Both the position numbers and the translations under genes were made by a program. Shown here piece after piece: positions 1 through 12,700 of a DNA stretch of 64,000 bases. This DNA comes from Phytoseiulus persimilis (Eukaryota; Arthropoda; Arachnida; Mesostigmata; Phytoseiidae), in the NCBI GenBank assembly GCA_037576195.1, contig CM075101.1, positions 13,144,001 through 13,208,000 on the forward strand, written 5' to 3'. How positions within the stretch are numbered: the first letter of the stretch is position 1; each line of letters starts with the position of its first letter. The notes beneath the pieces are model-generated. The model was not told where the DNA came from and ran no database searches. It saw nothing but the letters and a program-made list of their open reading frames with translations.

Positions 1-3000
1 CTGCGTTGCAACCTGGAGTATCGTCTCAACATTCATCCTCCTTTACGTATGTGGCTTCGTCGTTATAGTTTGAGTTTGGAGCATGTGTCTCGAGCGCTCC
101 AGATGAAAGCCTCCCTCGCTAAATACTCGGTATCTCAGGTTATAAACCGAATCATTCCCCTGCGTATGAGTCCTGAGCATGAGATCTTGGGTGCCGACTA
201 CGTGGAACACGGTATTCGGTATGGAAGGGAAGACGGTGGTCTGCCACTGCTGAAATTCGATGAGTGTCCGAAGATCCCCGTCCCTCCTGTGAAGGATTCC
301 AACTTTACTCGCCGCGGAGCCAGAATTCATCCCCAACAAGGAGAGGATGTAAGGCCGCTGAGGCAATCCTACTATTTTTATCACATGCTCGTGCCCGGTA
401 CGTTTTGGGCCAGCTGTCCGGGAGAGAGAACCGTTTTGCGGAATGTGAGGCGGGAGTAGGAATACCGATAGACGACAACTGTAGTGCGTCGAGTCTTTCG
501 GGAATGCCTCGCGGTTGCCCTCGGACTTCAATACTCGTCGCCGGAACCAGTTCTGGCTCATTCGAAATCACGAGCTCGCAGTCTATTAGGTTTTCACGCA
601 TTGTGACTCGAGCACCCCTGTCTCCTTCGCTCGAATACCTCGCAGGCGAGATCTTGCTTGCGCGGTAACTTCCGCAAAATACTCAGATGTTTTCCTTCCC
701 CTGAAGCCTTTCGGTGGCGCGCAAAACGCTTGGAGCAAACCGGCTCGCACAACGACAACCAGGGTAAATCCTCGAGATTTTTTCCCGTGCTGCTCCAATT
801 GGTCATGCCGACGTTATTCCCAAGCTAAATCTCGCCGTGCCGTCTTTCCACAGAGTTCGGGAAATTCGGCAGCGATGAGATCGATCAATCCGTGGGTCCG
901 CCTCTTTGATACAATGGGGACATCTTTGAATAAACTGACGAATTATCAATGATTCGATGACCCCATCCTACGGGCGGCCACGGTCCTCGATGAGTTTGGT
1001 AATATCTTCCGGGAAGTGGCGAGTTTTTTGGAAGTATACCCGGGTGTTCAGGTGTCCTGACGAATGCTTTACGATTACTGACTACCACCCTGCATCCCTC
1101 CGCCTTTACCATCCTCTCGTTCATGGAAGGCTTCACCATTGAATGGCGGGGAATATGCAGTAGATAAAGTCGAATTTCTGTGAATTGCGTTGGCTTCCAA
1201 CGACACATAGTTGATCTCCAAACTGATAGGAGCTGAGCCTCGCAGCGGCGCCCCAGCCGCGGCCGACCAACCGAGATTTTCGCGAGGTTTGTTGTGAAAT
1301 AACTACATCTCTGCGATTTGCGGATAATGCGAGCTGTGTACAGAATGCCTCGCCACTCAAGAGAAACCTGGATCTAGTGATGTTTGAACTGTTCTCCGTC
1401 GGCCATAAAGTCTAGTCCTGTCTCATACAGGATATTATCGACCTGTTCCAGACCACCGTTGTGCTCCTGGGAGCGAGGCTCTCAAAGGTAACAACCCGGC
1501 AAATTCACTTATTTGAGTCTTGATTCAGAATCCGAGGCACCCTCCTCCTCCTCCTCCTCCTCGATTCCAGTGATGTTGAAGAACGCTTTCTTGGCCGAAA
1601 AACAGATTTCTCGCACTCGAAATCCTGCAAAGGGGTCGACGCGGACTCGATGGGAGAGGGGCCGAGTATTCCTCAGTTGCCAATGGAGCGGTATTATTCG
1701 GGGTCAAGCCACACGAACGACGCACCTCAAGGAACGGAATTCCAGCATCTGAGGAACGAGATTACGGTTTGGAATTTACCCAGTCAATCGTGTGATGTAT
1801 TGCACAGCTGAGGCTCATCTTAGCAGTTTTCAAGGGGAATTCGGCAGCCTACCCCGCCGAGAGTCCGGCTCCCGCTCGCCATCTGAAGCTTGGGCCTGAC
1901 TTGGCGGCTTATGTATGTTATTCGCGGATCCGGGGAAACGGGGATTGCAATTTGCCATGCGGCATCTTGAAACATCGGATGTATCGCCGGAACCGCCTCG
2001 CTCGTTAAGCTTATAGAAACTCGAACGCGGAACCCATGTCCTTGAACTCGGCTGTCATCGAGGCTTCATATTCCAGAAATATTTTGAGATCAATGTTGTT
2101 CTTTCTCCGGAGGCGAGAAGGAGAATAAATCCATTCCGCGAGACCAGTTTCTACAGAGGATGCTTCCGCGGTCCCTGTATTCTGAAAGTGTTTTCAACTC
2201 GATGATCGACAACTCAAGAGCCTGAATGACCTCTTCTCCTCGGAATCGCGGGAGAAAAAGCCCGGAAACTCAGAATCCACATCAAAATTCGAGATCTCCG
2301 ACATGGAGCGCGTCCGTAATCTGCTCCGTATTTTGCTGAAGTCCGCGGAGCTGGAGGAGGGTTGGTTCTGAATGCTTGTGAGTCAACTGGAGCAGGCTTG
2401 AAATGAAGGAAACTCTACGAACGCCCCGTCGGCTTTGCTCGCTCTCATAACCATGAAGAAAAGGAGGGTACACAGCAGATCACGTGCTTAATTTTATGGT
2501 TTCCAATTAAAATTCCTCACGACGGCCAGCGAGGCCTCACCCTGTTTTTCTCTATAGTTCTCCTCTGCTCGCTCTCGCACTCATCTTTACGTCCGCCCGT
2601 TGGTCCACTCACCCGCACTAGAGACCGAACGGAGCCGACAACAGAGGATACGGAATAGTTCCCTGCCTTGAACCCTCCCAAGGCCGCAAACAGGTCTCCC
2701 TATGCTCCCCTCTTTGACTCTCTCTCCTTCCTATCTCTCTCTCCCCGAATACATCCCGTTATTTACGAAAATTCGCTCACATCCCTTCCTCTAATCCGTT
2801 GGGTGAGTTCTCGCCAGACACGCGTATCCGTCGCAGCGCGAACCTTCGAGCGCTATGTAAAACTTCGCTATTTTCACTGCCAGCTGGACAAGTGGGCGCA
2901 TTCGGCGCATAATAAGAATTTCTCTGAGGCGGCGTTTCGTCGAAACAACGAAACCTTGGGAAATATTCGTCGAAATTGTTATGCAAGCCCGGTAAGGAAC

Positions 3001-5699
3001 GGACTCTATGCTGTTGGTGAATTGGAGATTCGGAAATCTAAAGCGGATTAAATAACTCTAGGTTCTCGCCGAATACGACGAAACGAGCAAACGTAGCTCC
3101 GCTGGGGTTCGCTTCTCGCGTTCTCTTCCATAGGGACCTTACCTATATTGCGGGCTTACGCATGAAATCCGAAGCCTTCTTCAGGCTCGGGGCAACGGAA
3201 GGCAGCAATGTTGTGATGCCGATGAAACGAGATGAGAATTGGAAGGCTGTGGGCCACGGAAGACCCTGCCCGAAGAAGCCAAAGAAAAAGAAAAAACTTG
3301 AAAAACCCCCAGAGAAGAACTGTGGCGATACGTTATCCGCAGTTTTGAGTATGGATAAATGGACACCGGCTATCGATTTCCATTCTGTGTCCTAATTGGC
3401 TTGCATGCTTCACCCTACAGTAGTACACTGCATTTCAAGACGTGTTCAATAAAGGATCGCCGACGATACTGTAACAAAGAACGACGAGAAGATGAAGTCA
3501 TTCATCGCAGACGCGGGATCGCTCTCACCTTGTTCGAAATCTAGTTCAGCTCCCGAACAAATCAAAACGAGAGAACAATCGCTTGCAGAGGACTGCGGAA
3601 AGTCTTGAAAACGCTCCTGCCCAATGGAGCGGGCTGAACGAAAGTTTCCAGACGGAACGGTGACTCTCCCGATCGAAACCGAGAGCGGAATCGCAGTCGC
3701 TTTGTTTCTGCTTGCGCACACTCCATGGTTAGAGTTCGCGGGACATCTGTCAGAGCCAGTGAGGCATGGCGGGAACGATCGCCCACTTCCCGCCAGCTCC
3801 CGTTCTCTTCTGAAAACTCAGATTGAGGGAAACGAGCCACCCGTTGGCCCTCCCGACGCCTATCGGATCTCCCAGTGGCAGCCCGACTCGGTCTTGCGTA
3901 TCGCAATGAGAATTCGAAATCTCGGGCAAATCCGTTCGCTCGACCAAGCCCGGATTCCATTCTGGATTCTGAACACTCATGATGCAGCCACTTGAGTATT
4001 CCAAGCCGCCCGAGCCGCACCTGCCGGGAATATCCATGGGATTAAAGGATCCGCAGGATCAGGCCTATGCAGGGCAAGCGATGAGTAACGTTTGATTGGA
4101 TCTTTCGTTCTGGGCCAGCCGCTGGGAAGACGGAAGTTTGTTTGTTTCTGCAATATTTCTTCAGGCGTGGACTTCAGAGTGCTCCTACTCTCGGGAAGGT
4201 CGAGGTCACAGGACGCGAGAGAAAGCTGCTTCCAAGGGAGCAGGATTGCCCGTCAGCCGAATGTTGCTTCCCCATTAATCACAGAGCCACACACCTCTCT
4301 GTGCCAGGAAGAAACAGAGCGAGGACAAACAGTTCAATCTTGGAAGCTCGCTCAACGAGTCGCACGGGTGTCCATTCCCGATAAAAGCGCTCACGAGCGG
4401 GCACAGCAATCGTCTCCTCCTTTACTCCGCTTCGTGAGGCTTGTTGGAGCTTGGGAGTCGGTCGCAAGGTTCGGTCAATTTTCCTGAGAGGATCGATAGT
4501 TCTGGCTGGAGCTGAGGGCCGTGGCTGTGAGACCCGTGTTATCTGAGGTGTCGAACCCTGCTCGACGGAGCGACCTCGAAAGGAACTCCCAACGGCGGCA
4601 GGCCCTCTTATCGAGAGAGCAGAAACGATATTGGCATCCTTCGACGCTACTACGCCGCGTGATCTGACGCATTTTTGATTTACTGAGCTCACTCTACTAA
4701 GCGACCGAGATGAAGATCTCTGCGAATCCGTGAAAGAGACATTCTACATTTTCGATTTCGGATCCTCTCGATTCCTCGGGGGTATCGCGGGCACGGCTGA
4801 TGAGAGGTGGATGGATGTCGTACAATTTACGCTCTCTGCCTCAGCCCGTTCTTCATGGACGTCGTCTGGGATCCGCATCCCCCCGTGGGATCTGCATCTT
4901 ACGACGCAACAGGTCACGCAGTTTATCATGGCGTCATCACGAAATTCTTGTGCGGAGAAGGCGGCTTCCGATCTCGAAGCTTCGTTCTAGACTCTTCGCT
5001 ACTTCACACGAATCGACAACCAGCTGTGTGCCATGAGTTATCCTATCCTCCTATGGGCAGGACGTTCCGCGATGAGCTTGGTTTATGTCCCCCGAAGAAT
5101 TTCCTTCATTCAGGGGCTGCTTAGCTTGGAATACAATTTCCTGAAAGCTCCTTCCGATTCGGGCTGCAAACGGGCTGCGGCAGCCAGAATTTTTTCAGGG
5201 AAGGAGCCGAATCCCGGGACCGGGAATCCCCGCCGGCTGTTCCATGTAGGCTTTTCCCTGGTGAGCGCTGCGATGACCTGACCATGCTTGGAAGACCCGC
5301 AGCGTGGTATCAAATTCTGGTGTCTGGAAATGCTTCTCCCGGGATCTCAGGCGGGAAAGGGCTCTCAAAATAAGTGTCCTTCAGAGTTCGTGGTCATCCA
5401 GGATTCTCGACAACCCCGGTTCCTAGCTGGCGAGGTCAATCTCTGGAACCAGGGTTCTGCATGACTTGAAACCCGGTTCCTGAAGACCACCGGATCCAAC
5501 GACGTTCGGTTCCGTAATTCCGCGGAGCCGGCTCCAGACCCGGATTTGGAATCACGGAGGTGGTTTCAGGATTATCAGCAGTCGGCTCTTCGCTGGCCCT
5601 GTTCGGGACCGAGGTCTTACGAGAAACCACAAAAAAGCCATATTGAGCGCGACAACCCGAACGAGCGGCCGCCATATCCTCTACGAGATATGGGGCACC
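1..5699. other. No recognisable gene
   Basis: Open frames up to about 150 codons occur on both strands, but none has a known domain, a splice-consistent partner or low-complexity coding bias. Apart from the (CTC)n run, nothing was identified. Confidence 0.6.
1541..1562 (+). repeat. (CTC)n microsatellite
   Basis: About seven perfect CTC/CCT triplets. Confidence 0.9.
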
Positions 5700-6740
5700 G
5701 CCACGGTTAGGGTCCGACAAGCCGAAAATTCGAACCCGAAACGCATGAAGCCGAAAAATCGAGCCCGAAAAGCATGGAGCCGGAAACCCCCCTCTCCCAA
5801 CGGCGGAGTGTTCGGGACTGGTATGACGGGATGGGATTTCTGTATCGTTTCGTCGATTTGTACCTTTGTGAGACTCGTTCGGAACGACTGGGAGACGTTC
5901 TCGGATGAGATGGTGACAACGGCTCAATCTGACTCCAGAGTACGGCGAAACGATGAAAGAACCTTTTTCCCGATTCGCTCCCTGATATAGGACCTTTCGC
6001 ACGAGCGCTTTTCATCAGCGTGTGTATTTACGGGAATGGGTCAATCTTCTAGGCACGCAAAGCGCCTCTGCGCGCTCATACTGGGTCAGGGGCGCCTCCA
6101 ACTCATCATCGTGAAATCATTGACGCCATAGGAACTGATCGTTCGGGTCCAATAGGAACGTATGACTCGTCTGCCGGAGTGCGGGCGATCCTCGTAGTTG
6201 CTCTAGGGACTGATCGCACTACTGCGAGTGGAGCTGGCAAACGCGGATTCCGGTTCAGTCGAGTTCATCTGAGCCTTCAACAGGCAGCAGATGTACTGTG
6301 ACTGCGGAAGAGGGTTTCCATGCCGGTTTTCCCTTTTCGGTTGGAAAGAACAAGGTGTTGTAACAGCGTATTCTGCGAATAGTACCAGAACTGGAGGTGA
6401 AGATTCCTCTTCAGTTCTAGCGGGTTGACCTCGGAGACTTCAAGATTCGCGTTCAGCAGATTGCTTCCTGTAGCAGCTACACCTTTGGTCAGTTCGAACT
6501 AGGGACCGTGGAGGCGGAACAGCGAGGACGTAAGCGAGACAGAAGAAGTAAGCAGGCTGAGCATAACGAAGGTGCAATTCCCCGCTAAACCAGTCCCGAC
6601 CGCTCCGCTGTTGGGAGAGGAGGTTTTCGACTTCACGCTCTTCAACTTCATGCCTTTCAGCTTCATGCTTTTCGGGCTCGATTTTTCGGCTTCATGCATT
6701 TCTGGCTCGATTTTTCGGCATCCAGGGTATACACCACCGC
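5700..6740. repeat. Inverted repeat pair with internal short tandem units (arms about 5700-5860 and 6530-6740)
   Basis: The left arm reads ...CCGAAAAATCGAGCCCGAAA AGCATGGAGC, then CCTCTCCCAACGGCGGAGTG, then CGGGACTGG; the right arm carries the same series in reverse complement. The CCGAAAAATCGAGCCCG unit is itself repeated two to three times (about 29 bp) in each arm. The 670-bp spacer has no recognised gene. It is likely the two ends of an old non-autonomous transposon, or two oppositely inserted copies of a dispersed repeat. Confidence 0.75.
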
Positions 6741-9700
6741 CACGGCACTCTCCATCAACCGACCAGTGAGTTTGAGGGGGTCGCGGGTTTTTTTCACCGA
6801 AAGCGGGAATTTCCGCGATTGTCGCGAATTCCAAGAAAAGCTAGTCTTCGGATTTCTCGGGAATCTCTCAGCCCTATTCCCGATCGATCTCCTGCATCAA
6901 CTCTGAATCACTCCACGTGGGTGGATTTGGGTTCGTGCCCTCTCGGTCAATGCGCACGTAGATCAGAACTACCAGGACCGCTCCAGTATCAACATTAGAT
7001 CAGCATATGATCGATCGACGACAGTTTCTCCGTCCGTCGACTTACCGTCCGGAGAGAGGTAGACGGGAGTTTCGACTCGGAGTCGAGAACTTCTATCGAG
7101 CTCCTCTCCGGTGAAAATTTGGATATATTTGGGGGTACGGCGGAGCGAAGACCGCAACCGGAGAATCGATTCCGACGAATGGTCAACGCGGTCCGCAGCA
7201 ACCTGATTTCCCCCGATCCCTCCTGACCCCGTGGGAGTACCTAACATCACTCCCATTCTGTCCGGATGGCTCTAGAGGTAGAACTCCACAGTACCCAAAT
7301 TGGAACGGAACGATCGCTACGATTTCAGTGGATCAGCGGAAAATTCCATCATCGCTCGAGGATTCAACAGCCAGCTGTAAAGAAAGTGATTCTGGGAAGT
7401 CAACCTATTGCCCTCGATATTTTCGCTGTGGTCATCGTTCGATCAAAGTTGTGTGGTCCAAATCTTGGCAACAATGGAAAGTGTCGGTGCACGGTCTTCT
7501 TCCATCGCATCGTTCGCGGTCAGACGAGAGATCCGCGAGAACCAATCGAATGGTCAAGAATCTTCCGTCTCACGGCTCTGATCATCGAACCCCCGCCAAC
7601 AAGTGGATAGCAGACAGAGAGCATCGTTCCGGGCAGAATATGGCTTGGTGATGTCGTGAAAACTTTGAGACGCGCTTCAGGGAATCGTCCGCTCAAAATT
7701 GACCCACTGTTTCTCCGATTCCATCAGCAGTCCGCGCGTGGGCGTTCTGTGAAAATCCATCCGCTAAGCCATCCAAGAATCAAAGCTACTTGAGGCCTTA
7801 AAAATCGCCCGATCCATCCAAAACGAATCCTCTGATGGCCTATTCGGGCCGCGTATTTGCCTCGGATCGAGCGTTGCACGGTCAATGTGCGGTCAACCTC
7901 CGCATTCTCGCTTCTTCCAGGAGCCCTCTCTGAGTTCCCGGTACTGCTCATCTGACCAAGAGGAACCGACGCCGATTCGCTGGCAAGGACCCCGTTCGAC
8001 ACGCACCTACAGCCCAACAAAGCGGCACTCAAAAGCGCGGACACCACTGTTTCCGCTTTTCTTTCTGCCGCAGTTGTTTGACCCCTGCGCTACAGTCGGA
8101 GTTCGCGGACCTTTCCAGGAATCGAGCGAAGAAACGTTTCGGTACTGCTTCAATCCATTCCCATTGACCTCCACTGATCGGATTTTCCCAATCCATTCCC
8201 TGGTCCGTCGACGAACGCTTTCCTGGTCCGATTCCAGATTCCTGCTGGCCAAGTCTCCCATCCCGAAATCCTCTGCTGACTGTGGCTTTGCCCACTGTCG
8301 CTCTGACTCGTTCGATTGTGTGCCCGCTCGCTAAGCAAGCCGTGACTCTAACGCGGGGACAAGTGCTGCGGAAAAATCTGCTCAGAAGCGGTTAAGTCAA
8401 ACAAATCCGTACCGCCGACGGGAGCAGCAAAAGCCGCGAGAGTCACCCATTGTTTCTCCTGCCGGAATATTGTCACCAACTCCAGAAGATTTGTCTCCCG
8501 TGACTACCGGAGCGAACTGATTACGGAACAATGGCTCGCGGGATGGGGTTCTTCCCGCTGCACATTGAATAACTCACTCAGTTTGCTCATGAGCCATTGT
8601 GACTGCGAGAGTCTGGATCCTAGAGTCACTCTCCGGTGACTCCTCTCGGAAGTCGCCTTCAGAGACAAACAAGCGGATTCAGGGAGTCATCTGTGACTTT
8701 CCGAGTGGAGCCTGGATTAGCGATCCTGGAAGATCAATCAATGACGAACCTGAGGGAATCCCCAGGGATGAGTTTATCCGGGTGCAAGCAATCCCTGACG
8801 AGCAAAAAGGTGGGGCAGATTTCTTGAGGTTTCGTACCAGGATCTCTTTTCCGGGCAATACTCGGCTGTTTCCCAAGTGAGACTGGGAAACCGACGGAAA
8901 CTGGATCACCAACGGGAGGAGCGAAACCTGCAGCAAGTGTTTGACAGGCGCAGGATCTCATTCCGTCGAGAAATATTCAAAAGAGGGGACAGCATGGAAA
9001 CGAGGCTGATACGATCGAAAGACTCGATTGGACAGGTTTCACGATTAGTCATCATCCTTTTACTCATCCCCTCGGCTGGTTCACTGAACTCGTGGACCGA
9101 GTGCTACAAGTAATAAAAAACGCGGAATACCGAAAGGTTCATCATTCTCACTATCTCGCTTGAGGAAACTCGAAGTCTGGTGACTCGATAAGTCGGAAAC
9201 TATCCGGATTTCCGCTCGAAGAGGGAAGGTGTTCGATGGGCCATCTCTTAAGAAATCGAGACTGGTTCCCTCCGGAGAACCCAATTAATACGTCACCAGC
9301 TTTTCATGCTTATACCGCGCGGAATCGCATATCGAGCTATGCTCACATGCACATCCGGCTCCTCTCTGAATTTTGTGATAACGAGGGACAAGTGGTTGGA
9401 GTTTGTATTTGGCCTCGTGGGGAGCACGCGATTGATCGTGGCTCAGGTCGGAAGGCACTGGCTCTGAATTCATTCGATCGCTGTGTTATCGGATGTTGAC
9501 TGCACGGCGTTCTCCGTTTCTGAAGAATCGAGCCGAGGAGAACTCCTCCGGGCCACTGAAAGGCATGTAATGATCCTACCAGTTCGTGAGTCAGGCTTTA
9601 ACGCTGCCGTTCCATTCGGGCCAGTTGGGTTGGCCGCGCGCTATTCAGACCGTGGGTCGGTTTCAGTTGAAAATGACTAACTCACTTGGACGACGGCTAC

Positions 9701-12700
9701 CCTGGGACATTTCTCGGGAGATATCAGGAGGATGCGAAGAAATGGTTCCACATCTGCGCGTACACAGCTCTCATCGCTCGGATACACGCACTGTTCTTGA
9801 GGACTCTCTGCTCTTTAGCGTTTGAGACAGGAGATATTCGTCCCGATGGTGAGCCACGTCCGCCGGGAGGTTCTCTTTTCTGAACTTGGATCGGTCTCAA
9901 TCTTGGAAAACCCTTGGGTCTCCGTAGAAAGTCCTGATAGACTTATTGCCTCCCGAGATCCCATCACCCCTCCCCCCGAGAGCCGGCGCCCCCGAAAACA
10001 GATTACGTAAGTCGGATAACATCAAGTGCCACTGCAAAAACCAGCGGAGGGTGGAATCTGTTAGCGGAGATTTTTGCCTGGGATGCTCGTTGAATCATTC
10101 GATAGTGACTCTACAAGATGGGTCATTGACGAAATCGAATTTGGAAGAGGAATCTCGGTCAGCTAACGGCACTTTGCTGTTCGCCCACGCGAACCAGCGG
10201 CTCGTCGTGGTCTTGGTGGCGGCTGCACGTTGACATTCCGAGAATGGTCAGGCAAATCAATAGCGTGATATGAATACCCGGGTGCGGCTTCCCTCAGCCC
10301 AGTGAAATACCCCAGCCGACTCATTTCCTTTGACGTCCGATGAGTCATTTCTACGAGCGTATGAACCAAACTTGTGCTGTCGCACGGTGTATCGCTGTGT
10401 CGCGCGTGGACTGATCTACCTTCCGAAATTCCCTCCAGATTTGTATCAGAGTGTCGCGGCGAATCCAGGAAGCGGTTTTCTTGATTTCTGAAAACAATGT
10501 CCTCCCTCAACGAGAGAGACAGACTCCCAGATGCGGGTTGATAGTCGATTTGTCGAGTCCCAGCAATCGATTACGCGAGTTGCCAACGAGACGAACACGA
10601 AGAAGAGAAACGCCGACAGAATTCTGAAGTTTAATGCTGCTTTTGAAACGAGATGAAAGTCGTTGTCATCAAGTCAGCAATCGAAGAAGAACGGCGCGCT
10701 CCCCGAAGAGCACGGCTTCAGATGGAAGAATGGGAATGAGTGGCTGCTGGAAAGTGGAGAACGGTGTCAGAGCGACGGCGGCGCTTGTAGCGGCAACTAC
10801 AACGTCAACGGTCATCAAAAGAAAAGAAAACGGTTCGCTTGACGTCTGATCGCGGGGCGGCGTTCGGGATTAGAAAGAACGAGTGTTCTGGACTACTGAC
10901 CCTTCTCTGATAAGGTCACCGATTGAGGGATTGGGAGCGACTGGACGATCCACTAGGACTGGAACACCGTGTCTAGGCTTTGCAGCTGCGCAACGCCGTG
11001 TCCGGAACTCGAAGTCCTGGCACTCGGTAGAGATGTTTCCGAATGGGGTTGATGTATAACTTTCGTCGATTCCTCCTTCTTCGCCGTGAAGGTCAAGTCA
11101 GGCACAGAGTGACTTGAAAGGCCGCCAACGACTTGTTTATTTCCCTTTGCGGACTTTCATTCTTCCGTCCTCGACTCAGGACGTAATTCAGGACAGAGCG
11201 GGACAGGGGCACGAGAGTGCTCCACACTATATTAGAGGGCCTCTCTCGCTATGCCATCTTCCAGACAGAACTTTTGGCAAGTCAGCAGACACGTAGAACA
11301 TTCAACGTATATGAACGCCTTGCACTTCCTTGTTGATAAGTCGTCTCCGCGCAAACCCGTGTTCTGGGACGGAGTTGTGAACACGTGCATTTCCCGCGGA
11401 ACCCGCTAAGGATCACGATCACATGTGGCATGTGCCCTTGCGCCACATAGTGCCAGAACCCGTTTCGAAATTCATATAAGTTTTGGGAACCCATGGATGA
11501 GTTCCCATCATAAATGATGACTGGTCTCGGGGCATTCCCGTTTTTGGAGCCCGATCGTCTCGAAAATCAATGACCTCCTCCGTAATCCGACTCTCCTGAA
11601 AGCTCATCCCGCCGACCCTGCTCTCGGTACGGAGCGCGTTCCCGAGCTGAGAGGTGGCAGGGGATTTTCAAACAAGAACATTTCTCCCTCCAGAGTGTCC
11701 GCCCCTTTGTCGCGCTGATGATGCTTCAGCCAGTTCGCCAGAATGACTCAGTTTCCGTCCGTGGTGGATGTTCCAGCAATGACTTACGCACAGTTTCTCC
11801 GCGGACGTCTCTTCATCGGCGAGGGCTTCACGCGTCATTCTCGCAGCTCCTACAAAATCGACCACTGCTATCACGGTGAAACAGAAAAAAGAAACAACAA
11901 TACGCCAAGCGTACTTGATCGCGGGCGACAACTAAACCGATCTACGGCTGTTATTTCTCGTTCGTTCGTTCGTGTTCGAAGCGATCCCGCAGCTTGGCAG
12001 CAGCCATGTGCTGAGAAGGTGCGGCTTCTCAGGATACTTCGGGCGCGGTGGTTTCATTGTGGTCATCTCGACACTCTGCTCGCCAGTGCGTGAAGCACAA
12101 AAACCTGATCTCATAATGTGGATGTTCTACGTGCTGGGGGCTTTAGGGAGCCCGGGCTCAATCGCCGCTGTGTCCGCTGAGGTGAACCGTTTCTCGTCGG
12201 AGTCAAATGCTCTGGTGAGTACCGTATCGAGGAGCTCGTGGAACCGTTAGACTGTGGACGATGCAGCAGTTGTCTGGAAAAGGGCTCAACCGTGTCGATG
12301 AGGAGCGTGCCGTCGGGCGGCTCGATCCCGGAATCGTTCAACTCCCGGCCAACAAAAATCATCCGGAGCTCCGGGGAGCTACCGGCCGCCTCGAACTCTT
12401 GGATTCGTCGAACCGACCCAATAGCTCAATTGACCAGTTCGAAAAAGAAGAAGTGATCCGGCAGAAGATCCGAGTCGATGCTCATGATCAACGCTTCCAT
12501 CAATTCCGAGAGTCGGGGCGACCCGCACGCTAGCGAGCGGGCGGGCGGGCGTACGAGGGTACATGGTTTTTGTCAGTTCTCCTCCTAGATTAATTCCTCC
12601 GCCGGGACATTCCGTGAACGCAGCCAATGACCCGAAGGGCTGTTTCAAAATTTGGAATAAATTTCCGAATTCGACGAACGTCAGTTCTGCTGTTCATTGC

